A stretch of DNA of 64,000 nt, from NCBI GenBank assembly GCA_027315345.1, contig DAHUYE010000090.1, positions 1 through 64,000 on the forward strand. Direction: 5' to 3'. Positions 9,116 to 17,803 of the stretch are shown here, piece by piece (within the stretch, counting starts at the first letter, position 1; each line of letters starts with the position of its first letter). Origin of the DNA: Actinomycetota bacterium. Lineage in GTDB: Bacteria; Actinomycetota; Acidimicrobiia; Acidimicrobiales; JAJPHE01. Position numbers and translations under genes: made by a program. The notes under the pieces are model-generated. The model was not told where the DNA came from. It did no database searches and worked only from the letters and a program-made list of their open reading frames with translations.

Positions 9116-9949
9116 CTAGGCGTGCTCGCGCTGGGGCTCGGAAAGCCGGGAGCGCAGCTGCAGGATCGACTTGGTGTGGATCTGACAGACCCGGCTTTCG
9201 GTGACCCCCAGGACCTGGCCGATCTCGGCCAGGGTCAGGCCCTCGTAGTAGTAGAGGGTGAGCACGATCTTCTCCCGGTCCCCGAGGCGGTTGATGGCCC
9301 CGGCCAGGAGCTGTTTCATCTCCTCCACCTCGTAGGCGGCGGCCGGGCCCTCCCCCTTGTCCGGGATGGTGTCGCCCAGGGTGGCGCCCCCTTCGCCCCG
9401 GTCGCCCCCGGAGAGAACCTCGTCCAGGGCCACCAGGCCCACGAAGGACACCTGGTTGTAGATCTCGCTCAGATCGTCCTCGCTGACCCCCATCTCCCGG
9501 GCGATCTCCTGATCGGTCGGGGTCCGGCCCAGGCTGGCCTCCAGGGCGGCGAAGGCACTCTCCACCGCCCGGGCCTTGGCCCGCACCGAGCGGGGCACCC
9601 AGTCGATGGAGCGCAGCTCATCGATGATGGCACCCTTGATCCTGGTTATGGCGTAGGTCTCGAATTTGATCTGCCGGGCCGGGTCGAATTTCTCCAGGGC
9701 GTCGATCAGCCCGAAGATGCCGTAGCTGACCAGATCGGCCTGCTCAATGGTCTGAGGCAGGCCGACCGCCACCCGCCCGGCCACGTATTTGACCAGGGGG
9801 GAGTAGTGGACGATGAGCCGGTCGCGGGCATCCCGGCTGGCCGTGGCTTTGAAATCACGCCACAGCTCCTGGATGACGCCGGCTTCCTCGGTTTCCACGC
9901 CCTCCCTTAAGCCAGCCTGGTTCCTATGCCCGGGGGTGGCTGCGCTCAT
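9116..9949 (-). CDS. whiG: WhiG/FliA-family RNA polymerase sigma factor (sigma-28 group)
   Basis: This alternative sigma factor recruits RNA polymerase to flagellar, motility or sporulation promoters, depending on the lineage. The 277-residue protein shows region 2 ([62 protein letters not shown]), region 3 ([16 protein letters not shown]) and a C-terminal region 4 helix-turn-helix ([21 protein letters not shown]). Its position beside rpsB, tsf and xerC matches Streptomyces whiG. The N-terminus overlaps the xerC 3' end by 26 bp. No anti-sigma factor or flagellar gene is nearby, so the regulon is unknown. Confidence 0.92.
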   Translation of the reverse strand: MSAATPGHRNQAGLREGVETEEAGVIQELWRDFKATASRDARDRLIVHYSPLVKYVAGRVAVGLPQTIEQADLVSYGIFGLIDALEKFDPARQIKFETYAITRIKGAIIDELRSIDWVPRSVRAKARAVESAFAALEASLGRTPTDQEIAREMGVSEDDLSEIYNQVSFVGLVALDEVLSGGDRGEGGATLGDTIPDKGEGPAAAYEVEEMKQLLAGAINRLGDREKIVLTLYYYEGLTLAEIGQVLGVTESRVCQIHTKSILQLRSRLSEPQREHA

Positions 9950-10793
9950 ATACCTGGAGCAGCCTCTCCTTGCTTACATGAGTGTAGACCTGGGTCGTCT
10001 CCAGGCTGGAGTGCCCTAACAGTTCCTGGACGACCCTCAGATCGGCACCTCCGTCGAGGAGATGAGTGGCGAAGGTGTGGCGCAGGGCGTGGGGGTGGAC
10101 CGGGGACGGGCTGTGGGCGTCCAGGATGCGTCTGACCTCCCGGGTTCCGAGGCGGCCGCCCTTAGCCCCCAGAAAGGCGGCCTCGGAGGGGCTGTCTGCC
10201 GTGGCCAGGGCCGGGCGGCCGTCGGCCAACCAGCGCCGGGCCGCCTCCACCGAGGGTTCGCTCATGGGAACCCGGCGCTGCTTGGACCCCTTGCCCCACA
10301 CCGTCACCACCCGGCGGTCCAGATCCAAGTCCTCCGGTCCCACAGCGCACAGTTCCGCCACCCTGAGGCCACTGCCGTAGAGCAGCTCGATGACCGCCAT
10401 GTCCCGCAGCTCCAGGACGGCCTGGTGGCCCGGGCGGGGGGTGAGGAGCTCGTCCAGGTCGGAGTGGCTCATGACCCGGGGCAGCCGCCCCTCCCCCCTG
10501 GGGACTGACAGCCCCACCGAGGGGTCGGCCGAGACCGTCCCGGCCCGGTGCAGCCAGTGGAAGTACCGCCGGATGGCGGTGGACTTCCTGGCGATGGTGC
10601 GCCGAGCCAGACCCCGGGTGGCCAGGAAGGCGATGTAGCGCCGGAGGGTCAGCCGGCTGACCTCCTCGGGCCCGGCCAGGCCGGCCCGCTCGGCCCACTG
10701 GACGAAGCCGGCCAAATCGGACTGGTAGGCGGCCACCGTGGCCGAGGACACCGAGGTCAGCGACCGCACGAAGCCCTCGAGCCTCCAGGCCAT
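9924..10793 (-). CDS. xerC: Tyrosine recombinase XerC/XerD family
   Basis: Xer recombinases resolve chromosome dimers at dif sites. The 289-residue protein has the N-terminal SAM-like core-binding domain (residues ~1-90) and a catalytic domain with [12 protein letters not shown] (first Arg), [11 protein letters not shown] (Lys), [14 protein letters not shown] (HxxR), [15 protein letters not shown] (His and the nucleophilic Tyr). Its length and complete motif set fit a housekeeping Xer rather than a phage integrase. It lies in the conserved dprA-xerC-whiG-rpsB order. XerC and XerD cannot be told apart here with certainty. Confidence 0.9.
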   Translation of the reverse strand: MAWRLEGFVRSLTSVSSATVAAYQSDLAGFVQWAERAGLAGPEEVSRLTLRRYIAFLATRGLARRTIARKSTAIRRYFHWLHRAGTVSADPSVGLSVPRGEGRLPRVMSHSDLDELLTPRPGHQAVLELRDMAVIELLYGSGLRVAELCAVGPEDLDLDRRVVTVWGKGSKQRRVPMSEPSVEAARRWLADGRPALATADSPSEAAFLGAKGGRLGTREVRRILDAHSPSPVHPHALRHTFATHLLDGGADLRVVQELLGHSSLETTQVYTHVSKERLLQVYERSHPRA

Positions 10794-10848
10794 GGCTTCA
10801 CGATAAGGGCGGTCGTCCCTTCAGCCGGCGATGCAACTCGGGCCGGCC

Positions 10849-12102
10849 TCACCCGGTGATGCGGGCCCACCACCCCGGCCCCGCCTCCACCAGGCCGGCC
10901 TGGTCCAGAGCATCCAGCCCCAGGGCCAGCTCGCCCGGGGCCAGGCCGGTCCGGGCCATGAGGACGTCCATCCGGGTCGGCGTGGCGTCCACCTGGTCGA
11001 GCAGGTCCCGCTCGAACTCCGTCAGCTCGGCCGTGGCCGCCTCGGTGGGCCGGCGGCCGGGCCGGCCCTCCCCGGGGCTCCAGGGACCGGTGTCGGGTGC
11101 GAGGCCGGCCCGGGGGGGCCGGCCACCGCCGCGCCGCCGGGGCCGGGGTGGGGCCACTTCGACCAGCTCTCCCGCCCGGCGCCGGCCGGCCCGGACCAGG
11201 CCCAGGGCTACCTGCACGTCCACCGCGTCCCGAGCCGGCGGGCACCCATCGGCTATGAGGGCATTGGCGCCCGCCGAGGCCGCCGAGGTGACCGGGCCGG
11301 GGACGGCCATCACGGTTCGGCCCCGCCGGACGGCCTCGTCCACTGTCACCAGGGAGCCCCCGCGGATGTGCGACTCCACGACCACCACCACATCGGCCAG
11401 GCCGGCCATGATCCGGTTCCGGTGGATGAAGCTGGTGGGTGTGGCTCCGTGGCCGGGCGGCTTTTCGGACAGAAGGACCCCTTCGGACCCCAGCCGCTCC
11501 CAGAGCTTCCCGCTCGAGGCGGGGTAGACGACGTCCAGGCCGGTGGCAGCCACTCCGGCCACCGGACCACCCTGGCCCAGTGCTCCCGACTGGGCGGCCG
11601 CGTCGACCCCTGTAGCCATGCCGGACACCACCACCACTCCTCGTTCGGCCAGGTGGCGACCCAGAACCTGGGCCATCTGCCGGCCGTATCCACTGCAACG
11701 CCGGGTCCCGACCAGCACCGCCGTGGGCCGGCTCTGATCGATGACAGCAAGATCTCCCCGGACGAAGAGGACGGCCGGAGGCGCCGGGTCGTGGGCCAGG
11801 CGGGGTGGATAGCCCGGCAGCCCCTTCACCAGCACCTGGACGCCGACGTTGAGGCACCGGGCCAGGTGTTCCCGGGGGTCCTGACGTTGGACGGCGCGCC
11901 GCCAGGTTTCCACCCGGTCGCGTGACAGCTCCATCCTTGGCTCCAGCCGGCCGCTGAGAACCTTGTGCCAGGCCTCGGAAGGGAGCCCACCCCCGTCGAT
12001 ATCGAGCAGCCGGCTCAGGTAGGACGGGATCAGTTCGGGCAGCGCCGCCAGGGCGGCGGCGTAGGCGACCTCTGGGGCCCCCAGCGGAGCCCGGGCGCTC
12101 AC
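10849..12102 (-). CDS. dprA: DNA-processing protein DprA/Smf
   Basis: DprA loads RecA on incoming single-stranded DNA during natural transformation and is also widespread in bacteria not known to be competent. The 417-residue protein has an N-terminal helical region, the Rossmann-like core (VLVGTRRCSGYGR, GMATGVDAAAQ, GLDVVYPASS, SFIHRNRIMAGLADVVVVVE, ESHIRGGSLVTVDEA, VPGPVTS) and a C-terminal winged-helix part. The GTG start overlaps the comM stop by 4 bp. The pairing of dprA and comM hints at DNA uptake or recombination, but no uptake machinery is in the window. Confidence 0.93.
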   Translation of the reverse strand: MSARAPLGAPEVAYAAALAALPELIPSYLSRLLDIDGGGLPSEAWHKVLSGRLEPRMELSRDRVETWRRAVQRQDPREHLARCLNVGVQVLVKGLPGYPPRLAHDPAPPAVLFVRGDLAVIDQSRPTAVLVGTRRCSGYGRQMAQVLGRHLAERGVVVVSGMATGVDAAAQSGALGQGGPVAGVAATGLDVVYPASSGKLWERLGSEGVLLSEKPPGHGATPTSFIHRNRIMAGLADVVVVVESHIRGGSLVTVDEAVRRGRTVMAVPGPVTSAASAGANALIADGCPPARDAVDVQVALGLVRAGRRRAGELVEVAPPRPRRRGGGRPPRAGLAPDTGPWSPGEGRPGRRPTEAATAELTEFERDLLDQVDATPTRMDVLMARTGLAPGELALGLDALDQAGLVEAGPGWWARITG

Positions 12103-13607
12103 GCCGCCCCCCTCAGGGACTCCTCGTCCGGGCGCAGGGCCAGGGCGGCGGCAACGTCCTCCTGCCGAACCGGTCCCGAGTGCCCGTCCAGATCGGCGAC
12201 GGTGCGGGCCACCCGCCGCACCCGGTGCAGACCGCGAGGATTGAGCCGGCCGGCGTCCAACCGCCTGGTCAGCAGCAGCCCGGCGCCCTGAGTCAGGGGG
12301 GCCAGATCGTCCAACGCCCCGACAGGTATGCGGGCGTTGCAGGCAACACCCCTCGCCCTGGCCATAGATCTCGCCTCGGCCACCCGGCGGGCCACCACGG
12401 CGGTGCTGTCCCCGCAGGGGACGCCCATGAGGTCGGCAACGTCGGTCTTGGGCATGGCCACCCTCAGATCGAATCGATCCAGGAGGGGACCGGACATCCG
12501 CTGCGCATAACGCAGCCGGGACGACGGACTACACCGACAACTGCCCTTGGTCAGCCCAAAACCACACGGACAGGGATTGGTGGCGCCGATCAGAAGGAAA
12601 CGGGCCGGGAATCGAGACACCCACCGCGCCCGGCTGACCGTGACCCATCCGTCCTCCAAAGGTTGTCGTAACCCGTCCAGCACGGGCCGGGCAAACTCGG
12701 CCATCTCATCGAGGAGAAGCACGCCGTTGTGGGCAAGGGAGATCTCCCCGGGGCGGAGGCGATATGTGCCGCCGCCGATCAGTGATGGGATCGAGGCCGA
12801 GTGATGCGGAGTCCGTAGCGGCGGACGGCGGATCAGCGAAACCTCGTCCCCGAGCATCGACGCCGCCGACCAGACCCGAGTGGTGTCCATCGCCTCCTGG
12901 TCGCTGAGATCGGGCAGGAGACCCGGAAGCCGCTGGGCCAGCATCGTCTTGCCCGCCCCGGGAGGCCCGACCATCAGCAGGTGGTGCCCGCCGGCGGCGG
13001 CCACCTCGATGGCCCACCGGCCGTAGGGCTGGCCCCTGACCTCCGCCAGATCGGGCTCGGGAAGTCTTCGACCTTCAGTCAGCGGAGGCGGAGGCGCCGG
13101 CCATGGCTCCTCACCCTTGAGCGCCGCCACCAGGCCGCGCAGGGTGGTGGCGGTCTGCACCCGCCGGCCGGCCAGGGCCGCCTCGGCCCCGGCCGCGGCC
13201 GGCACCAGAACGGCCCGGGTGGGAGCCCGGTCGACCATGGAGATGATCCCGGGCACCCCCCGCAGGCAGCCATCCAGCCCGAGCTCCCCAATGAAGGAGC
13301 AATCGCCCAGACAATCAGCCCCGACCACTCCCGTCGCCACCAGCAGGCCGATGGCGATCGGCAGATCGAACCCGGCCCCGACCTTGCGAACGGAGCCGGG
13401 GGCGAGGTTCACGGTGATGCGCTGCAGGGGCCAGGCAAAGCCACTGGACAACAGCGCCGCTCTCACCCTGTCCCTGGCCTCCCGGCAGGCGGCATCAGGC
13501 TGGCCGACGACGTTGAAGGCCGGGAGGCCGGACGAGACATGGACCTCGACCCGGACCGGTTTTCCCTCGATTCCGTCGAGTGCGGCGGAGTGGATGATGG
13601 CGAGCAA
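12099..13607 (-). CDS. comM: ComM/YifB-type AAA+ helicase (Mg-chelatase-like)
   Basis: ComM is a hexameric AAA+ branch-migration helicase that promotes integration of incoming DNA. The 502-residue protein has the N-terminal Lon-substrate-like domain (residues ~1-170), a Mg-chelatase ATPase core with Walker A GPPGAGKT, HHSASIPSLIGGG, Walker B GVLLLDEMAEF, the ATNPCPCG loop, and the C-terminal domain ending in HRVRRVARTVADLDG. It starts at a TTG behind a strong GAGGAGGCG ribosome-binding site. A ~100-bp gap separates it from the upstream enoyl-CoA hydratase, so it may have its own promoter. Confidence 0.93.
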   Translation of the reverse strand: MLAIIHSAALDGIEGKPVRVEVHVSSGLPAFNVVGQPDAACREARDRVRAALLSSGFAWPLQRITVNLAPGSVRKVGAGFDLPIAIGLLVATGVVGADCLGDCSFIGELGLDGCLRGVPGIISMVDRAPTRAVLVPAAAGAEAALAGRRVQTATTLRGLVAALKGEEPWPAPPPPLTEGRRLPEPDLAEVRGQPYGRWAIEVAAAGGHHLLMVGPPGAGKTMLAQRLPGLLPDLSDQEAMDTTRVWSAASMLGDEVSLIRRPPLRTPHHSASIPSLIGGGTYRLRPGEISLAHNGVLLLDEMAEFARPVLDGLRQPLEDGWVTVSRARWVSRFPARFLLIGATNPCPCGFGLTKGSCRCSPSSRLRYAQRMSGPLLDRFDLRVAMPKTDVADLMGVPCGDSTAVVARRVAEARSMARARGVACNARIPVGALDDLAPLTQGAGLLLTRRLDAGRLNPRGLHRVRRVARTVADLDGHSGPVRQEDVAAALALRPDEESLRGAA

Positions 13608-13707
13608 GGTCGCCTCCTCGAAAAGCGTGTGGATGGGTTGAGGAGGACCGTGCGCCGGCCGGCTCGAGCGTTGCTCCCAAGCTAAGGCCGAGGTGTGACA
13701 GGCCGGC

Positions 13708-14478
13708 TCAGGTGCCGGTGAAAGTGGGGTCCCGCTTCTCTACGAAGGCCCGCATGGCCTCGGTGGCGTCGCTGGTGCGGAGGTTCACGGCCTGGCTCCG
13801 AGCCTCGTCCTCCAGCGCCTCGTCCATACTGGCCGATGTCGAGGCGTTGAGCAGGGTCTTGGTCATCGACAGCGCCAGGGGCGGACCCGCCGCCAGCCGC
13901 TTGGCCCAATCGTCGACGAAGGCATCCAGCTCAGCGCCGGGGACCACCCGGTTGACGATGCCGAACCGCTCCGCCTCGGCGGCGGAGATGACCTCGGCGA
14001 AGAACGCCAGCTCCTTGGCCTTGTGCAGCCCGACCAGCCGGGGCAGCACCCACGAGCCTCCGAAGTCGATGGACAGGCCCCGTCGGGCAAATATCTCCGA
14101 GAAGCGGGCCTCCTCCGAGGCCACCACCAGGTCGCAGCCGAGGGCGAGGTTGCAGCCCGCCCCGGCCGCGACTCCGCCCACCTTGGCGATGGTGGGCTTG
14201 GGTAGGCGGTGCAGAGCGAGGGCGACATCGCCGACGTGGCGCATGTGCACCAGTGGCTGTTGCATGAGCCCGCTGCTCCCGCTGAGATCGGCGCCGGAGC
14301 AGAAGGCCCCGCCCGCCCCGGCGATCACGATCACCCGCACGGCATCATCGGTAGCGGCCCCACGGAAGACGTCGAGCAACTCGTCCCACATCTGGTCGTT
14401 CATGGCATTGCGCACCTGAGGACGGTTCAGCGTGACCATCAGCACGCCACCGTCCTGGCCGACCAGCAGAGTCTCCAT
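13708..14478 (-). CDS. Enoyl-CoA hydratase/isomerase family protein
   Basis: The crotonase fold acts on acyl-CoA thioesters; this 256-residue member most likely hydrates enoyl-CoA in fatty-acid breakdown. It shows the N-terminal VTLNRPQVRNAMND, the oxyanion-hole segment GAFCSGADLS, the second oxyanion strand KVGGVAAGAGCNLALGCDLVVAS, and the GLSIDFGGSWVLPRLVG segment, where the Glu of the classic catalytic pair is not obvious. It sits between yraN and comM, which are adjacent in many actinobacteria, so it is probably an insertion into the cluster. The gene appears leaderless (see 14485-14490). Confidence 0.9.
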   Translation of the reverse strand: METLLVGQDGGVLMVTLNRPQVRNAMNDQMWDELLDVFRGAATDDAVRVIVIAGAGGAFCSGADLSGSSGLMQQPLVHMRHVGDVALALHRLPKPTIAKVGGVAAGAGCNLALGCDLVVASEEARFSEIFARRGLSIDFGGSWVLPRLVGLHKAKELAFFAEVISAAEAERFGIVNRVVPGAELDAFVDDWAKRLAAGPPLALSMTKTLLNASTSASMDEALEDEARSQAVNLRTSDATEAMRAFVEKRDPTFTGT

Positions 14479-14484
14479 GGCCGG

Positions 14485-14490
14485 ACCTTA
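14485..14490 (-). promoter_or_regulatory. Candidate -10 element of a leaderless enoyl-CoA hydratase gene
   Basis: On the minus strand TAAGGT (TANNNT) is followed by exactly 6 bases and then the ATG at 14478, so transcription would begin at or next to the start codon. A TGACC-containing -35-like stretch lies about 17 bases further upstream. No ribosome-binding site is visible. Confidence 0.45.
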
Positions 14491-14540
14491 TCCAGGCCCT
14501 GTCCGATCGGTCATGACCACACAGGGTGGCGGAGAATGGA

Positions 14541-14627
14541 GGATGCAAGTTGGCGTCACGATCCGAAAGTTTGCTGTTTGTCGACTGGTGGCGAACAAAT
14601 ATTCGTTCCGTAACCATTCTGAAATAT
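14541..14627 (+). repeat. 87-bp dispersed repeat, copy 1
   Basis: This non-coding segment matches positions 48067-48153 in the same orientation: 83 of 87 bases agree, and the last 63 (14565-14627) are identical. All four mismatches fall in a 7-base patch at 14558-14564. A TTCAAGT follows both copies at the same distance (15 bases). The element is clearly AT-richer than its surroundings and contains a LexA-box-like palindrome. It lies upstream of the enoyl-CoA hydratase in a 283-bp intergenic gap, at the point where the conserved yraN-comM order is broken. The function is unknown. Confidence 0.85.
14592..14605. promoter_or_regulatory. LexA/SOS-box-like palindrome in repeat copy 1
   Basis: CGAACAAATATTCG matches the Gram-positive/actinobacterial SOS-box pattern CGAAC-N4-GTTCG with one arm mismatch (A for G), and the four central bases fit the preferred purine/pyrimidine pattern. 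It is perfectly conserved in both repeat copies. It lies ~100 bp upstream of the inferred hydratase promoter, so a direct operator role there is doubtful. Confidence 0.3.
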
Positions 14628-14740
14628 GAAATCGACCGACGGTTCAAGTTGGATACCCCGCTCCCCGAGACCGGACCGGGCCGGTGCGGAGGGCCGGTGC
14701 GGAGGGACGGCGCCCGGGGGTGGCACCGCCGGCTTGAGAA

Positions 14741-14760
14741 CGGCGAAGGGAGCTTCGCCG
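14741..14760 (-). terminator. Hairpin terminator after yraN
   Basis: Immediately after the yraN stop, the minus-strand transcript forms an 8-bp perfect stem (CGGCGAAG with CTTCGCCG) around a 4-base loop, followed by TTCTC. This is the clearest intrinsic-terminator-like structure in the window and probably ends the rpsP-to-yraN transcript before the inserted hydratase region. Confidence 0.55.
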
Positions 14761-14761
14761 G

Positions 14762-15112
14762 TTAGAAGGCTCCCTCGATCACCTCAACCTGGCCGGCCAG
14801 GATGGAAACCACGTCGAAGCGCAGGGCGCTGGGGTGGACCGGGCACTCGTCCTGGAGCCAGCGGGCGGCCAGGCGGCGCAGGCGCATCTGCTTGGTGCGG
14901 GTGACCGCCTCGACCGGGGATCCGAAGGCGGCCGAGGAGCGGGTCTTGACCTCGCAGAAGACGAAGAGGCGAGCCCGGCGGACGATGAGGTCGATCTCAC
15001 CGTCCCGGCAGCGCCAGTTGGTGGCGACGGGCTGGTAGCCGTTGGCCAGGTACCACGCCGCGGCCAGGGCCTCCCCCTCGGCGCCGAGCCGGCGGCGCTG
15101 GTCGGTGCTCAC
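14762..15112 (-). CDS. YraN/UPF0102 family endonuclease-like protein
   Basis: This small protein has a Holliday-junction-resolvase-like nuclease fold; its cellular role is not settled. The 116 residues include LGAEGEALAAAWYLANGY, the acidic DGEIDLIVRR and CEVKTRS, i.e. the D...ExK nuclease signature, and the C-terminal SALRFDVVSI. The GTG start overlaps the DUF2469 stop by 4 bp. In related genomes this gene lies between rnhB/lepB and comM, as here except for the inserted hydratase. A hairpin follows its stop codon. Confidence 0.9.
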   Translation of the reverse strand: MSTDQRRRLGAEGEALAAAWYLANGYQPVATNWRCRDGEIDLIVRRARLFVFCEVKTRSSAAFGSPVEAVTRTKQMRLRRLAARWLQDECPVHPSALRFDVVSILAGQVEVIEGAF

Positions 15113-15402
15113 AGCTCCTTCTCGGGGAGCTCCTCCACGTTGACGTCCTTGAAGGTCACGACCCGGACGTTGGAGACGAAGCGGGCCGGCCGGTACATGT
15201 CCCAGACCCAGGCGTCCCCGAGGCTGATCTCGAAGTAGGTCCGGCCCGACTCGCCCTTGGGCTCCATTTTGACGTCGTTGGCCAGGTAGAAGCGCCGTTC
15301 GGTCTCGACCACGTAGCGGAACATGGGCAGCACGGCGCGGTACTCCTGATAGAGCTGGAGCTCGATCTCGGTCTCGTAACGCTCCAGATCCTCGGCGCTC
15401 AT
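15109..15402 (-). CDS. DUF2469 family protein
   Basis: This is a 97-residue actinobacterial protein of unknown function, recognised from the conserved MSAEDLERYETEIELQLYQE opening, the VETERRFYLAN segment and the YFEISLGDAWVWDMYRP strand. It has no membrane helix or metal motif. In actinobacteria it typically sits between lepB/rnhB and yraN, and here it follows lepB directly with no rnhB between. Conserved synteny suggests a housekeeping role, but nothing more can be inferred. Confidence 0.9.
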   Translation of the reverse strand: MSAEDLERYETEIELQLYQEYRAVLPMFRYVVETERRFYLANDVKMEPKGESGRTYFEISLGDAWVWDMYRPARFVSNVRVVTFKDVNVEELPEKEL

Positions 15403-15433
15403 GTGCCTTCCGCCACGGCCGTCACTGTACGAC

Positions 15434-16120
15434 TCAGAGGAAGGAAAGGTGGTCCAGGGGCCACACCCTGACGATGGCCCGGCCGATGACGGAGGACTCC
15501 GGGATGGCTCCCTCGGGAAAGCAGCGGCTGTCGCAAGAGTCGTTCCGGTTGTCCCCCAACACGTACAGGCGGCCAGGGGGGACGGTGACGGGGCCGAAGT
15601 CGGCGGTCAGGTCCCCCGGGGGCAGGTAGGGCTCGTCCAGGAGCCGGTCGTTGACATAGACGTGGCCGCCTCGGGCCTCGACCACGTCCCCGGGCAGGCC
15701 GATGACCCGCTTGATGAAATCCTCGGTGGAGGGGGGAATCACCCCCATGTCGATCCCGAGGTCGTGGAGCCAGCGGATCGGGAGGGGGGAGGTATCGGGA
15801 ATTTGGGGAGGCTGCTGGCTGGGCGGCGCCTTGAACACCACGATGTCGCCCCGGTGGGGCGAATGCAGGTCGTAGGCGAGCTTGGAGACGATGATCCGGT
15901 CGTTGACGTGCAGCTGGGGATACATCGACAGCGACGGGATGTAGAAGGGCTGGGCGACGAAGGTCTTGACCAGCACGGCCACGACCACGGCCACGGCGAT
16001 CAGAAGCGGAATCTCCCGAGCCGCGGCCAGGACGTTTGTGGCCGGGGCCCTGGTAGCCGGGCCGGGGGCGCCGGGGGGACCGGGGGCGCCGGCCGAGTCC
16101 GGCCGATCGGCCTCGGTCAC
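15434..16120 (-). CDS. lepB: Signal peptidase I
   Basis: LepB cuts signal peptides from secreted proteins on the outer face of the membrane using a Ser/Lys dyad. The 228-residue protein has a Pro/Ala-rich cytoplasmic N-terminus (~35 residues), one transmembrane helix (~38-55), the catalytic Ser65 in PSLSMYP, the general base Lys137 in FIKRVIGLPGD, and the family box YVLGDNRNDSCDSR. It starts at a GTG eight bases after rplS. It is a single copy here, whereas Streptomyces has several adjacent paralogues. Confidence 0.95.
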   Translation of the reverse strand: MTEADRPDSAGAPGPPGAPGPATRAPATNVLAAAREIPLLIAVAVVVAVLVKTFVAQPFYIPSLSMYPQLHVNDRIIVSKLAYDLHSPHRGDIVVFKAPPSQQPPQIPDTSPLPIRWLHDLGIDMGVIPPSTEDFIKRVIGLPGDVVEARGGHVYVNDRLLDEPYLPPGDLTADFGPVTVPPGRLYVLGDNRNDSCDSRCFPEGAIPESSVIGRAIVRVWPLDHLSFL

Positions 16121-16128
16121 CGCAGAAC

Positions 16129-16479
16129 TCAGCGGGCTGCCCGCTTCTCCTTGATCTTGGCCGCCTTACCGATGCGGTCGCGGAGGTAGTAGAGCTTGGC
16201 TCGGCGAACGTCGCCCAGGGTGACCGGCTCGATCTTGGCGATGATGGGGCTGTGCACGGGGAAGGTGCGCTCCACGCCGACACCGAAGCTGACCTTGCGC
16301 ACGGTGAAGCTCTCCCGGATGCCGGAGCCCTGGCGGCGGATGACGGCGCCCTGGAAGACCTGGACCCGCTCCCGGTTGCCCTCCACCACCCGGACGTGGA
16401 CCTTGAGGGTGTCGCCCGGAGCGAAGTCCGGGATGTCGTCGCGCAGGCTGGCGCGGTCGACCAGATCGGTGGGGTTCAT
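16129..16479 (-). CDS. rplS: 50S ribosomal protein L19
   Basis: L19 bridges the 30S-50S interface. The 116-residue protein has the complete family pattern: [53 protein letters not shown] and the basic C-terminus [20 protein letters not shown]. The ATG overlaps the trmD stop by 4 bp, in the classical rpsP-rimM-trmD-rplS order. Confidence 0.97.
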   Translation of the reverse strand: MNPTDLVDRASLRDDIPDFAPGDTLKVHVRVVEGNRERVQVFQGAVIRRQGSGIRESFTVRKVSFGVGVERTFPVHSPIIAKIEPVTLGDVRRAKLYYLRDRIGKAAKIKEKRAAR

Positions 16480-17294
16480 GGCGAGTGATGCTCCTCGGGC
16501 TGCTCTTCGGCCCGGATGCCGGCGGCGCGCTCAGAAGCGCCTCCGGCGGCTACCGGGGACGACCCAGGATAGTCGGCCTCGGAAAGCAGCCGCACCTCGT
16601 CCCCCGAGAGCCCGCCCCGGGCGGCTATGAGATCGGGGCGGCGGGCCAGGGTCAGGGAGAGGGACAGGCGCCGGCGCCAGCGGGCGACGCGGCCGTGGTC
16701 TCCGGAGAGGAGGACGGGCGGCACGGACCAGTCCCGAAACTGGGCCGGCCGGGTGTAGTGGGGGTATTCGAGCAGGTTGTCGGTAAAGCTCTCCTCCCCG
16801 ACCGAGGCTTCGTTACCCATCACACCGGGGACCAGGCGGGCGACGGCCTCGGTGACCACGGTGGCGGCGGATTCCCCCCCGGCCAGGACGTAGTCCCCGA
16901 TGGACAGCTCCTCATCGACCAGGTGGTCGACCACCCGCTGGTCCACGCCCTCGTACCGGCCGCAGAGGAGGGAGAAGCCGGGCAGGGCGGCCAACCGGCG
17001 GACACCGTCCTGGTCCAGGCGGCGCCCGGCCGGACTCAGGTAGATGAGGGGCCGGGGGGGATCGGTGGCCTCCACCGCCCCGAAGATGGGCCCGGGGGCC
17101 AGGACCATCCCGGCGCCGCCCCCGAAGGGGGAGTCGTCCACCGAGCGGCGGGGGTCGGTGGCGGCCGAGCGCAGGTCGTGGATGCGGATGTCGAGGAGGC
17201 CCTCCCGGCGGGCTTTGCCGACCAGCGACTGGCCCAGCCAGGCCTCGAGCATGTCGGGGAAGACGCTGAAGAGGTCGATGCGCAGCGGGCTCAA
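16476..17294 (-). CDS. trmD: tRNA (guanine-N1-)-methyltransferase TrmD
   Basis: TrmD places m1G at position 37 of tRNAs reading CNN codons, preventing +1 frameshifts. The SPOUT-knot protein shows [12 protein letters not shown] at the start, [37 protein letters not shown], and the SAM-binding knot [12 protein letters not shown] place the start at the TTG at 17294, which overlaps the rimM stop (TTGA) and directly precedes the first beta strand, giving 272 residues. The frame upstream of this is shadow sequence. The last ~35 residues form a Gly/Ala/Glu-rich tail. Confidence 0.95.
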   Translation of the reverse strand: MSPLRIDLFSVFPDMLEAWLGQSLVGKARREGLLDIRIHDLRSAATDPRRSVDDSPFGGGAGMVLAPGPIFGAVEATDPPRPLIYLSPAGRRLDQDGVRRLAALPGFSLLCGRYEGVDQRVVDHLVDEELSIGDYVLAGGESAATVVTEAVARLVPGVMGNEASVGEESFTDNLLEYPHYTRPAQFRDWSVPPVLLSGDHGRVARWRRRLSLSLTLARRPDLIAARGGLSGDEVRLLSEADYPGSSPVAAGGASERAAGIRAEEQPEEHHSP

Positions 17295-17803
17295 TCCAGC
17301 AATCCCTCGGGCAGGTCGGCCCGGACCAGGCCCGGCCCGGTGGAGGTGACGAACCGGAGCGGGACCAGTCCCTCGTTGTCCAGGACCAGGAGATCGCTGG
17401 CCGGGTTGGCCTGGACCGAGACCACCACGCCCCGGTCGGTGCCGTCCTGGTCGATCAGGTGGCTGCCCACCAGCTGATGGACCCACAGCACGTCGGGGTC
17501 CTCCAGAGCGGGGGCCCGCAGAACGCTGCCCCGCAGGGCGTCGGCGGCCGGGCGGTCATGGACGCCTTCAAAGGCGACCACCCACCGCCCCTGGTGCGGA
17601 GTGGAGGTGACCACCGTGAGGGGGACCGGGCCGGCCCAGAGCACGGCCCCGGGGGCCACCCGTTCCTCCCGGTTGGTGACGAGGGCGACCACCACCTCGC
17701 CCCGCAACCCGTGGGCCCGGGCGATGTGGCCGACCTCGAGAAGGTCCGGCGGCGGGGCCCCGCCCTCAGTCGACGATGTCGACCTGGACGTCGGCGCCGT
17801 CAC
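17291..17803 (-). CDS. rimM: 16S rRNA processing factor RimM
   Basis: RimM helps assemble the 30S head by binding S19. The recognisable protein runs from LLEVGHIARAHGLRGEVVV through the RimM core (VAFEGVHDRPAADALRG) to the PRC-barrel end (DVLWVHQLVGSHLID, LLVLDNEGLVPLRFV). No ATG lies near the conserved start. The nearest usable codon is a GTG at 17803, giving 170 residues and a 38-bp overlap with khpA, so the start is uncertain. The stop overlaps trmD by 4 bp. Confidence 0.9.
   Translation of the reverse strand: MTAPTSRSTSSTEGGAPPPDLLEVGHIARAHGLRGEVVVALVTNREERVAPGAVLWAGPVPLTVVTSTPHQGRWVVAFEGVHDRPAADALRGSVLRAPALEDPDVLWVHQLVGSHLIDQDGTDRGVVVSVQANPASDLLVLDNEGLVPLRFVTSTGPGLVRADLPEGLLD

Noticed and set aside
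14541..14640. Short ORFs through the 87-bp repeat on both strands as a conserved peptide
   Set aside because: The open frames are short, copy 2 has a stop in the frame matching copy 1, and the mismatches do not follow a codon pattern.
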